From positions 1,309,679-1,373,678 of the forward strand of contig CAVWUA010000006.1 of assembly GCA_963758025.1 (NCBI GenBank): DNA of 64,000 nt, in the 5' to 3' direction. A program made the position numbers and the translations under genes. Each line of letters opens with the position of its first letter. Positions within the stretch are counted from its first letter, which is position 1. A model generated the notes under the pieces. The model saw nothing but the letters and a program-made list of their open reading frames with translations. It did not search any database and was not told the origin of the DNA. This document shows positions 41,838 to 50,586 of this stretch, piece by piece. Origin of the DNA: CAVWUA01 sp963758025. Its GTDB lineage: Bacteria; Planctomycetota; Planctomycetia; Isosphaerales; Isosphaeraceae.

Positions 41838-42028
41838 GCTTCCTTGCTCACCGGCTTGCCGGTCGCGTTCTCGACGATCAGAAACTTCGTTTCGAAGAGC
41901 TGGTCGAAGGTCCCGTTGAGTCGCGGAAGCAGTTCCTTGCACAGGTCCTCGACGTAGTTGTGATCGAGGACATTGAAGATATCCTGGACACTCTCGACGA
42001 ATAAGTCATTTTCAAATAGATCGAACAT
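41838..42028 (-). pseudogene. 5' part of a small gene interrupted by IS21
   Basis: ATG 42028 starts an acidic protein, MFDLFENDLFVESVQDIFNV, then LCKELLPRLNGTFDQLFETK and ENATGKPVSKE, where the IS21 target site lies. Joined to 39086-39176 it gives 93 residues. It lies just downstream of the DNA methylase on the same strand, so it was probably the last gene of that small operon. I recognise no family. Its A+T content is higher than that of its surroundings. Confidence 0.6.
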
Positions 42029-42055
42029 ATCATTTGGAGAAATAACAAATAAAAA

Positions 42056-42733
42056 TCACCGTGCCGCCTCGAACACCATGCAGGTGTCGTGCAGGCCGGG
42101 GATGAAGCTGGTGCTGTAGGTTTTCTTCGATGACGAGTTCCCATGCTGGAATCGGATGATGTCCGTGCACGCGGGCCAGAGCCCTTCCCGCAAAGCAGCC
42201 TCTTTCGTCAGTTGGACGCACGGGACCATCTTTCCCAGCTTCGGGTCGTAATAGTCGCCCATCAGGACGGCGATCCGTCCGTGCTCGGTCAGGACCGTCT
42301 TGCAATTGCGGATCACCCGCCGCAGCCGCCGGTAGAACTCGATCATGTCCGGTGCGTTCGAGAGGTCACGGGGATCGTCGGTGTATTGTTTCATCCGCCA
42401 GTACGGAGGATGAATCCAGACGAAATCGTAGCGGCCTTTCATCTCGGCGTAACAGACCGGGTCCGAGGCGTCGTGTCGGCTGCGGATGTCGAAGGAGCAG
42501 CAGGGGATTCGCAGCTCTTCACAGACGTCGCGGCAGGTTCCCGATCCGGTCATGGGATCGAGCACGCTCTTCGGCCGGAAGAACATCAGCAGGTCGCGGA
42601 TGATGTGGCCGGAGCAATTCCCCGGATACCGGGCGTCGCCCCAGCGTCCCCGGAGCGGCGTCGAATGGATGGATGTCAGGTGCGGGACCGGAGAGGCCGT
42701 CTGCGGTGCCGCTGGCAAGACAACGGATTGCAT
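42056..42733 (-). CDS. SAM-dependent DNA methylase (N4/N6 amino type)
   Basis: From ATG 42733 the protein has 225 residues. Motif I is VLDPMTGSGTCRDVC, motif IV is FVWIHPPYWRM (an HPPYW variant of DPPY), and a helix YRRLRRVIRNCKTVL is followed by RIAVLMGDYYDPKLGK. The fold order (I before IV) is that of beta/gamma-type adenine or cytosine-N4 methylases. No restriction enzyme is adjacent, so it is probably an orphan modification enzyme of a mobile or phage-derived island. The start is not supported by a good ribosome site; an upstream shared leader motif is described in findings. Confidence 0.72.
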   Translation of the reverse strand: MQSVVLPAAPQTASPVPHLTSIHSTPLRGRWGDARYPGNCSGHIIRDLLMFFRPKSVLDPMTGSGTCRDVCEELRIPCCSFDIRSRHDASDPVCYAEMKGRYDFVWIHPPYWRMKQYTDDPRDLSNAPDMIEFYRRLRRVIRNCKTVLTEHGRIAVLMGDYYDPKLGKMVPCVQLTKEAALREGLWPACTDIIRFQHGNSSSKKTYSTSFIPGLHDTCMVFEAAR

Positions 42734-42797
42734 GATAGATTGGATGAAGTGGATAAAAGGTCGGGCGGTTCCTGTCGCGGGAGCCGCCCGGGTTTCG

Positions 42798-43034
42798 CTA
42801 GTGGTGCTGGATGTACTCCTGCGCATCGGTGCAGAGGCGGCCGACGCATTCCAGATCCTGCAGGTCGAAGAAGTGGTCGCGCCGCCACTCGCCGTTGCCG
42901 GCCTTGTACGACCGACTGAGCGAGATGGTGTGCCGGACGCCGTTTTCCTGCTCGTGACGCCAGATGGAGGCGTCCACGCGGCCCATGCTCTTGGACCAGG
43001 CCGGGCGATTGGGTTTCTCGTCGTGGGTGGTCAT
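42798..43034 (-). CDS. Small island-type hypothetical protein
   Basis: This 78-residue protein reads SMGRVDASIWRHEQENGVRH, TISLSRSYKAGNGEWRRDHF and then a helical end. The pattern G.i.aaiW..e.e.G.rhtv...RsYk...W matches a small protein family seen in many planctomycete and verrucomicrobial accessory regions. Its function is unknown. It lies upstream of the methylase on the same strand. Confidence 0.6.
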   Translation of the reverse strand: MTTHDEKPNRPAWSKSMGRVDASIWRHEQENGVRHTISLSRSYKAGNGEWRRDHFFDLQDLECVGRLCTDAQEYIQHH

Positions 43035-43154
43035 CGGAAGGATTGGGAAGGGATGAAGGCCGGACAGTTCCTGTCGCGGGAGCCGTCTTGCCTCGTGCTC
43101 GACGGTCGCCCGATTCCCGTGGCAGGTTGCGATGGTGTGAAGGATCGGCCCGCT

Positions 43155-43316
43155 CTATTTCCCCCGGCACTCCCAGCACGTCGGGTATCGCTTCTGGTGC
43201 CATTCGGTGCGGCAGGCCCGGCACCTCACCCACCCGGCACAATCCCGGCAGCAGGGGTAATCGACGTGGTGGGTGTTCCGGCAGCATCGGTCGCAAACCT
43301 TGGTGTCGTAGATCAT
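43155..43316 (-). CDS. Small Cys-rich zinc-ribbon-like protein
   Basis: This 53-residue protein has nine Cys residues: VCDRCCRN, YPCCRDCAGWVRCRACRT and PTCWECRGK, spaced as CxxC pairs. Two treble-clef or ribbon zinc sites are likely. ATG 43316. The same strand and order suggest it belongs with the two genes to its left. Its role is unknown; nucleic-acid or protein binding is plausible. Confidence 0.55.
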   Translation of the reverse strand: MIYDTKVCDRCCRNTHHVDYPCCRDCAGWVRCRACRTEWHQKRYPTCWECRGK

Positions 43317-44242
43317 GGCGGAGCGGGGGAAGCGGCGTCCCGGGAGGGGACGCGGGCTGGATCGCATGGCGAGCGGAGCCGGGCAACGGTCGGTTTCGGC
43401 GTCGTGCCCAGCCGATAGGCGCCCGGCACGCCCCGAAACCGCTACCGTTGCGTGGCGAGCACGACGTGCGAGGGTTGGGCGTCCCCTCCCAGGGCGACGC
43501 GACGCCGCGTCCGCTGATCGAAGACACAGCGGTTGCGACGATGCCGGAACGCCCGGCATGTCAGTTCCGCTACGGCCCCTGTGCCGTTTCTTCCGGTGCC
43601 GGGCCGGTCGCAGGGGATGGCGGCGGCCGTCGACGGTATGAACGCGGTGCGGGAATTCCTGGACATTGTGAGAACGGTGGACGGAGGGCACAGGCAAGGG
43701 CACAGGAATCGGTGAAAATGGGCACAGATCGATAGGAATCATGAGAAATGAGGACGACGTAAATCCCTTTGTGGACTGGGGATTTGCGGTAGAAATGAAA
43801 AAAGCCCGGCTCCCCCCGAGGGAGCCGGGCACAGCCAGGGAGAACGACGCTTGCTCTTGACTTCCGGGCCAACTCCGAGACACGTCTGTTATCGTGCTCG
43901 TGCGGCCCCGATAGGGGATAAAGCAGGTCGTGGACCAAACGCACGCGGACCATCCGTTTCACACGCTTAGGTTGCAGTATCTCATTTCCAGAACATGACT
44001 TCCGAAATAGACGGTTTTTTTACGTCGCTCCCGCGAATGGGTCAGGATCCGAGGAAATGCCTTGAATTCAGACAGGACCTGATGATTCCTTGGGCATCAT
44101 TCGGGTGCATGAGAGGTGAAAAGGGAATCGTGTCGCGTTGGACCGCGGAATTCCGGTAAGATGACGGCGCGCGTCTGGTGGAAGAGAGAGATTCTCTTGC
44201 CGGGTCACGGATCGGAGTGTCTCAGAGGATGGGGGCGGTTGG
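43317..44242. other. Region without a firm gene
   Basis: Frames on the minus strand (about 43442-43666 and 43570-43962) have protein-like patches but no recognisable family, and one of them runs straight through a strong terminator. The right part carries the upstream region of the phosphodiesterase-like gene. See the separate terminator entry. Confidence 0.4.
43798..43830 (-). terminator. Intrinsic terminator for a leftward transcript
   Basis: On the minus strand an 11-bp perfect stem (GCCCGGCTCCC / GGGAGCCGGGC, five-base loop) is followed by six U residues. This is the cleanest rho-independent terminator in the window. No gene was recognised just upstream of it on that strand. Confidence 0.8.
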
Positions 44243-45915
44243 ATGAAGGTCTTCGTACTGGGGCTGGATGGGGCGACGTGGGACATTCTGCGTCCGCTGG
44301 CCGAGGCCGGGCGACTGCCTAGCCTGGCCAGGCTGATGCGGCAGGGGGTTTCCGGCACGCTCAGGTCGGTCTTTCCGCCGCTGAGCCCGGTGGCCTGGAC
44401 CGGGGTCATGACGGGGAAGAACTCGGGCAAGCACGGGGTCTTCGAGTTCCTGGAGTACGAGCACAACCCCCTGGGCGGCCGGGTCAACTCGTCGAGGGCG
44501 ATCAAGGCGGACCTGGTCTGGGAGATCGCCGGGCGGCACGGCAAGACGACGCGTCGCCGGCGGCGTGCCGATGAGCTACCCGCCTCGCAAGGCGCCGGGG
44601 TTTTACCTGGGCGACTTCCTCAGCCCGGCCGAACGCCCCCGACTTCGCCAGCGATCCGGCCATCTTCGCCGAGCTGGAGCAGGCTTTGGCGGAACCGTAC
44701 CGCCCTTGGTCCACGGCGGTGCACGACGGCGGCCATGAGGCGGAGGTGTTGACCGAGCTGACGGACTTTCTCGACCATCACCTGCGGGCCGTCCGGTTCC
44801 TGATGGACCGTTGCCCGTGGGACCTGTTCATGTTCGACCTGATGGCGACGGACCGCATCCAGCACGAGCTTTGGCACGCCTGGGAGCCGTCGCACCGGGT
44901 GGCGAAGGGCCGGGACCTGTCGGCGGTCCGCGAGGGGTTCATCGGCTTCTGGGAGAGGATCGACGAGGGGATCGGCCAGATCGAGGACGCCCTGCCGCCG
45001 GACACCGCCTTGATCCTGATGAGCGACCACGGGTTCGGGCCGATCGAGTGGTACGTCAACTTCAACGTCTGGCTGCTGGAGCGCGGGTTCATCGCCCTGG
45101 AGGATTCGTTTTACGTCCGGCAGAAGCACTGGTTCTACAGGCGCGGGGTGACGCCCGAGTGGTTCTACCGCCAGATGGCCCGCTTCGGGTTGGCCAGCCA
45201 GCGGGTCGGGCGGTTCCGGGGCGAGCAGATGAGCCGGATCGACCGGCTGGCCGATTCGGCGTTCCTGTCGAAGCGGCACATCGACTGGTCGCGGACACGG
45301 GCCTATGCGCAGGGGAACTTCGGCCAGATCTTCATCAACCAGAAGGGACGACAGCCGCAAGGGTGCGTCGAGCCGGAGGACGTCCGGCCGTTGATGGACG
45401 ACCTGAAGGCCCAGTTGCGAGAGATCCCGCATCCCGAGACGGGCGAGCCTCTGGTCGAGCACGTCTACGAGCGCGACGAGCTGTACCAGGGGCCGCACGC
45501 CCACCTGGCGCCCGACCTGACGGTGGTGCTGGGGGACTGGCGCTACCGGACGATCGGCCTGTACGACTTCACGACGCACAAGACGATCTCGCCGGCCTTC
45601 GGCCCGACGGGCGACCACCGCCTGGACGGCGTCCTGGTCGCCGGCGGCCCGGCGTTCCGGGCGGGGGCCAAGGCCGAGGGGGCGACCTTGCTGGACATCG
45701 CGCCGACGGTCCTGCACCTTCTGGGCGTGCCGGTCCCCGCCGACATGGACGGCCGGGTCCTGAGCGAGATCATCGACCCGGCCGTCGTCCCGCCGCCGGA
45801 GGCCGGCGACGCGGTGGCCGCCGAGTCGTCGTCGAACGGCAGCGACGAACCGGCCTATACCGCCGAGGAAGAGGCCGTGATCCAGCAGCGGCTCGCGGAT
45901 CTCGGCTACCTCTGA
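44243..45915 (+). CDS. Alkaline-phosphatase superfamily phosphodiesterase/nucleotidase, frameshifts near 44545-44660
   Basis: MKVFVLGLDGATWDILRPLA opens with the metal-binding Asp, and LSPVAWTGVMTGKNSGKHGV carries the nucleophile region of type I phosphodiesterases. The raw frame then shifts; GVPMSYPPRKAPGFYLGDFL and DFASDPAIFAELEQ lie in other frames before the main frame resumes at LAEPYRPWSTAVHDGG. Further metal sites are ATDRIQHELWH, LILMSDHGFGP and GDHRLDGVLVAGG, the last near the C-terminus with DIAPTVLHLLG. No signal peptide was seen. Planctomycetes have several of these; the substrate is unknown. The reconstructed length is about 557 residues. Confidence 0.78.
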
Positions 45916-45968
45916 TCTGATTCACGTTTCCGTGAATGCTTTTTCCTTGTTTCAGGAGACCTCTCCCG

Positions 45969-46433
45969 ATGACACGTATCCTGCTCGCCAGTCTGGTCCT
46001 TCTCCTTCCCGCCGTCGTCCGCGCCCAGGGCGAGGACGCGCAAGCCCTGGCCCAGGAGATCCTGGACAAGGGGGCCAAACAGTTCGACAAGAAGGACGCG
46101 GCGGCGATGGCCGCCACGTACACCGAGGATGCCCAGGTCTTCTGGGTCGCCAAGGATCAGAACACGGGTGAATACAAGACCGAAATGAGAGAAGGTCGCT
46201 CCGAGATCGAAGCGTTGTACCGGGACCTCTTCAAGGATTCCAACGAGACGACCACCTCGCGCAACACCGTCGAATACGCCCGGCGGCTCGCTCCGGATCT
46301 CCTGGTCATCCACGGCCACTTCCAGCCGAAGATTAGCGAAACTGGCACGTACTCCTTCGTCCAGGTTCGGCGCAAGGAAGGGGACCAGTGGAAGATCATG
46401 AGCCTGCGGTTGTTCATCGTGTCGGCTCAGTGA
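45969..46433 (+). CDS. Exported SnoaL/DUF4440-like protein
   Basis: ATG 45969, with AGGAG upstream, starts a signal peptide (MTRILLASLVLLLPAVVRA). The 130-residue mature part has the cone-like NTF2 fold pattern: LDKGAKQFDKKDAAAMAATY, EIEALYRDLFKD, LLVIHGHFQP and WKIMSLRLFIVS. Such proteins are small-ligand binders or isomerase-like domains without a fixed activity. The gene follows the phosphodiesterase by 53 bases on the same strand. Confidence 0.72.
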   Translation: MTRILLASLVLLLPAVVRAQGEDAQALAQEILDKGAKQFDKKDAAAMAATYTEDAQVFWVAKDQNTGEYKTEMREGRSEIEALYRDLFKDSNETTTSRNTVEYARRLAPDLLVIHGHFQPKISETGTYSFVQVRRKEGDQWKIMSLRLFIVSAQ

Positions 46434-46451
46434 TCGTGGGCAAGTGACTCG

Positions 46452-46896
46452 TCACGCGCCCGGCGGTTCTTTCGCCAGAAAGACCGCTGGGCTGACGTGG
46501 AAGAACCCGGCCAGGGCGTCGATGTGACGACGGTTCAGCGTCCGCTTGCCGGAGAGGATTTCCGAGATCGTCGAGCGGGAGATGCCCGTTTCCTCGGCGA
46601 CCTCGGCCTGCGTCACGCCCTTGGCCTCGATCAAATGGCGCAGCATGTCCGCATCGGAGACTGGCGGAATGGGATGCGCTGAGGTTTCGTATTTCTCGAC
46701 GAGATCCCCCAGCACATCCAGATAATCCTCCTCGTCCGCATCGCGCTGATCCTTGTCGAGCAGCGATTGATCACGGCGATGGCGCGATCCAGTTCCGCAT
46801 CCGAGCGGATCGGCGCAGGGGGAACTGCCGGACGAGTTCGAGATAATGATCCGCCTCGGGACCACGCTTCGCGGTTCCGAGCCTGGCTTTAGCCAT
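46452..46896 (-). CDS. higA: HigA-type antitoxin (XRE helix-turn-helix), two frameshifts
   Basis: From ATG 46896 the first frame reads MAKARLGTAKRGPEADHYLE and LVRQFPLR. After two one-base shifts it continues IRSDAELDRAIAVINR and LLDKDQRDADEEDYLDVLGD, then the intact XRE domain MLRHLIEAKGVTQAEVAEET, ISRSTISEILSGKRTL and VSPAVFLAKE. HigA neutralises HigB and represses the operon. It follows higB on the same strand with a 49-base gap, the toxin-first order typical of higBA. Confidence 0.82.
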
Positions 46897-46945
46897 GCGA
46901 TGACTCCCGCATCACGTCCGATCCATGTCGCAATTGCCGGAGAAT

Positions 46946-47240
46946 TTAGCCGTTCTTCCAGTCTCCGCGATCATATTCCTCGTGGGTCAGGACATGGCGA
47001 ATGTAAACCTTGCCGCGATTGAAGTGGACGGCAGCGATCAAGCGGTACTTGTTACCACCGATGTTGAAAACGACAAAAGGGCCAACCATATCGGCGCTGG
47101 CAAAGGTTGCACCGAATCTCCGCGAACTTTGTCCAGTCCGCTTGCTCCACGACCTGATGCCGATGGCGCAGAAGCGTTGTTCGGCGTCAACGCCATGAAG
47201 GTCGACGGCAGAAATCGCCTTATGTCTTTTTTGAAATCAT
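46946..47240 (-). CDS. higB: HigB-type mRNA interferase, 5' end altered, frameshifted
   Basis: The frames give ISKK and DIRRFLPST at the start, then QVVEQADWTKFAEIR and the HigB hallmark FVVFNIGGNKYRLIAAVHFN, with VYIRHVLTHEEYDRGDWK at the end. HigB cleaves mRNA at the ribosome. The first residues abut a decayed IS5 fragment, and the only ATG (47238-47240) lies in IS5-derived bases; the family usually begins MHVISKK. The toxin may therefore be made from an altered start or not at all. Confidence 0.75.
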
Positions 47241-47694
47241 GGGGTATGCTGCTGGCCGTGCTGGTCACCGCCGCCTCGAGTCGACGATGCGGCGGCGGCT
47301 CCGGAACTGTTCGCCCGGCTAGCGGGCCAGCGGATGGGCAAGGTGAGGCGGATGTACGCCGACAACGAAGTGCCACAACCTTGCTCTCTACGAGTCGGGT
47401 CGAGACAACGTCGGCTGGGCCTGGAGATCATCACGGCATCCCAAGGTTTCCTGCGGGATTCGAGTGCGGCTGCCAGTCGATGGACGTTGGACCGGACGTC
47501 TCGCGTGACAAAGTCGGTGCCGGCGGCTGACCAAGACCGGGAGAAGACCGTCACTGCCACCGCCGTCATTACTCGAGGTGGCGATGCTCGCAGTGGATAG
47601 CTCCAGGCGCCTGGAACAACCTTAGGTATAGATTCGCAGAGTTCCGCTAACATCAAGCCGGAGATCCGCATGACGCCCCTTATGGGACAGGCTC
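47238..47694 (+). mobile_element. Decayed 3' fragment of the same IS5 element (copy C)
   Basis: The bases match the second half of the IS5 transposase gene (LLAVLVTAAS, APELFARLAG, GKVRRMYADN) with many small changes, and end with CCCCTTATGGGACAGGCTC, the right terminal repeat. The left half is missing. It is clearly older than copies A and B. Confidence 0.82.
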
Positions 47695-48743
47695 TATCCC
47701 ACGATGACCCGCCCCGGCCGGTCGCCGTCCGGCTCCTCGATCCGGATTTCACGGTCGAGGAAGGCGCGGATGGTGCGGGCGTTGGTGCGGAGGTGTTCGG
47801 TAACTTCGGTGACGGTGTACACGCTCCGGCCTTCGGCCAGGGATAGCGGCAGAAGGATCTGATCGGCGGAGTGGGGATCAACGGCGCCGGGGGAGTCGAG
47901 GTAGGCGAACAGCTCATCCGCCGCTTCGTCGGCGACGGTCTCGGCGAGTTTGCCGCGCTGGCCGTGGCCGACGACCGTGGTCGTGGTGTGTTCGTGCTCG
48001 GCGGTGATGCTCAGAGCGGCTCCCTGGCCGGGGCTGGGCCACTCGGTCAGGGTGATCTCAGGGGTCGATCCACGCTCGGCCAGCCGGCGCCTCGGCCTGA
48101 GCGGCCAGCCGCGCGGCGATGTCGCGGAATCGGAGGTTGGCGACGCCCGCCACGATGCGAATCGTTCGCAAGGGGCCGCGGTCGAGCAGCGTCAAGGGCC
48201 GCGCGTGTCCCGGTTCGATCCACGCGTCAAGCTGCCCGCCGCCTCGGGGGAAGAAGCCAGCCGAGGGCATCGCCAGGGCGATCGGCAGGCCGATCAGGGC
48301 CAGGTAGCGCCGCCAGGATTCCTCCAGGAACGGGAACGAGGGGGCCTTGGTGTTGAACGTGCCACCGGTCAGAACCAGCCGCACGGGACGCTCCGCGCGG
48401 CAGGCCAGGGGCAGGTGCAAGGTCTGGAGCACCATTCCGGTCGAGCCCGCGGTGCCGATGTCGATCGACAGATCACGCGGGGCGTACCGGCCGGGACGGA
48501 ACGTCAGGTCGCCCGAGTGGAGCGTCGCCCCCTCGACCTCGGCGTTCCCCAAGGTGGCGGCGGCCTGCACGGCCGTCAGGTGTTGCGGCGCAGGCCGGGC
48601 CGGTCGCGGTTGGCCCGGATCTGCTCGATGCGGAACGGGCGGCCGGTCAGCAGGGAAAGGGTCAGCGACGTGCGGAGAATCTGGCCCCCGCCCTCGCCAT
48701 GCGATCCATCCAGTGTGATCAAGGACGACGGCGGCACGGACAC
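47694..48743 (-). CDS. rtcA: RNA 3'-terminal phosphate cyclase, frameshifts near 48595 and 48070
   Basis: GTG 48743 has GGGAG nine bases upstream. The family signature GSHEGGGQILRTSL-type region reads DGSHGEGGGQILRTSLTLS; then RIEQIRANRDRPGL shifts to QHLTAVQAAATLG. GTAGSTGMVLQT, FPRGGGQLDAWIEP and, after another shift, DPHSADQILLPLSLAEGRS (catalytic His) follow. The total is 349 residues, as expected. It converts RNA 3'-phosphate to a 2',3'-cyclic phosphate with ATP. Its TAG stop overlaps the end of IS5 copy C, so the last residues may not be native. Confidence 0.88.
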
Positions 48744-49034
48744 GACAGAAGGCTCCCGATGTGGCTGGTGGCCCTCGGCGCGGGAGGGGCGACGGTGGGG
48801 CGTGCTCGGGGCGTCGTGTCGGGCGTGCGAAATCCATCGCCGCGCCGGCCGCGCCGGCAATCCCCAGCGTGCCGAGAGTGAATGCCCATCCATGGCCGTG
48901 GCTCCTCTTTGCTGTCCAGGTTATCGTGTCGGGTCGTGTGCTGGCGAGGCCGATTCGGGTGAAGGGGAGGTGGTTGATGTGGGACTTCGGTCTCGACGAC
49001 AGCATCAGCCATCCTCCTCCACATTCGCATTTCT

Positions 49035-49935
49035 TCAGGGCGATTCCGTCGGCGTCGCGTCGTCCGGCCGCTCGGGCATGTCGGGAGGCTCGGTGGGGAC
49101 GAGGTTCGGCGGCAAGGCGGTGCCGGGGTCGTTGGCGGCGGGGCGCGAGGCCCAGATGAAAAGCACCTTCTCCTGGAGGCGGTCGCTGTTGGGTTCCGGC
49201 TGAGTGAACAGGAAGTCGCCGAGGCTCCCCTTTCGCTCGGGCAGGTGGCCGACCACCGCGACCTGGCCGGGCCGCAGGGTCAACGTGGCGGCCAGATCGC
49301 GGAACGTCTCTTCCTGCTGGCCGTTCTTGATGATGAACTGCTCCGGGGCGAACGCGCCGCCGGGCGCGGCGGCGTAGCCGGTGCGCACGGGGCCGTGGTG
49401 CATCTCGGGCACGACCCTCAGGAGCACGGCATCCTCCCCTTGCTGGCTGGCGGTCAGGCGCAGGTGCCCCTTGGCGTCCTGGTAGGGCTTGCCCTTAATC
49501 GAACCCTCGCGCTTCCGCAGGAGCACCAGGTCGGGCCGTCTCGGCCCCCGTGCTGACCAGCGTGCTCTCGCCGTCGGGCAGCACGATGGTCGTGGCATTG
49601 GCCTGGTTCTGCTCGTCGTCGATCAGGGCCTGGACCTCCGGCGGCAGCGAGCCGGTGACCAGGCCGATCCGCAGGCCGTTATCGGCCAGGTCCCGCCGCG
49701 CCTGGTCGTCGATGACCTGGGCGTCGGCCACGCTCCAGAGCGTCTCGCCCAGCAGGTCGTCCTGCAAGGGACTGGACGCGATGACCATCTTCAGCGCGCA
49801 ACGGTTCGGCATGAGCGTGCGGCCCGCCGTGCCGATCTGCGGCCAAAGGGCGTCCGGACGCGTGTCGGACTGGGTCAGGGTGCAGCCGACCAGGGCCATC
49901 ATGGCCAGGGCGGCCGCGGCGGTCTTCGTCTTCAT
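49035..49935 (-). CDS. Lipoprotein of unknown function, frameshift near 49545
   Basis: ATG 49935 has AAAGGA upstream. The leader MKTKTAAAALAMMALVGC has a lipobox at Cys 18. The mature part is mixed alpha/beta (KMVIASSPLQDDLLGETLWS, ANATTIVLPDGES). It continues in the next frame with PDLVLLRKREGSIKGKP, VVPEMHHGPVRTGY and RPGQVAVVGHLPERKGSL and ends in a Pro-rich tail. I recognise no family, though the general plan recurs in planctomycete lipoproteins. About 299 residues. Confidence 0.6.
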
Positions 49936-50586
49936 AGGGCGGAATCCTTTCCGCGCGATCAACCAAGACGTGCCGGTCCTGCGCACGGCGATCGTGCGAA
50001 GACCTGGGCCGGGAGTCTAGGACGACCCCTCCCTCCTGTCAATCGCAATGCAGTCCTCGGGCTCCCGCGAACGGCCCGCCCGACGAACTGGACAGAGCGT
50101 GTCCAACCCTGACAGAAAAACCGCCATCGGTCGCTTCGTCTCGCGGAAACGGCTGATGGCGGATCTCATACTCACGGCAGAGACTTACGCGATTCGCCAC
50201 GTCAGGGCATGGCTGTTGCTTTGAGCGAGCCTCCGAATACGGGATGATTCCGAACCGAAGGACGTCAACGGAGCAGTCAGCCGCCTTCTCAGACACAAAC
50301 CCGCTGATGCCTTCTGGTTTCTGGAACGCGGCCGTCCCGGCCGCAATGTCGGGGCGGCCGGGACGGCCGTGCTCCGGGAAAAGGAGAACCGGAAAGTATC
50401 AGCGGGGCCGTGTATCAGAAAACAGCCTCCCGTCGAGACGTTGCAACGACCATGCCCCTCAACGGGAAAGAGAGCCGACTTTGGCGTGGAAATCGCCTAT
50501 GATCCAGGGGCGTCGCCGAGAGATCGGGGCGTCCCTGGTGACGCCATAACGAGAAGGACACCAGCATCTTGAGTGAGGGGGGAACC
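49936..50586. other. Gene-free spacer with one strong hairpin
   Basis: No gene was seen between the divergent lipoprotein and methyltransferase genes. It contains a 16-bp perfect stem at 50329-50369 (separate entry) and must hold both promoters. Confidence 0.4.
50329..50369. repeat. Perfect 16-bp palindrome
   Basis: Arms CGGCCGTCCCGGCCGC and GCGGCCGGGACGGCCG enclose a nine-base loop. It lies far from any gene end, so a terminator is unlikely; a dispersed palindromic repeat is more plausible. Confidence 0.6.

Noticed and set aside
43570..43962. 130-codon minus-strand frame as a gene
   Set aside because: It runs through the strong terminator at 43798-43830 and has no recognisable family; at most its first 40 codons are protein-like.
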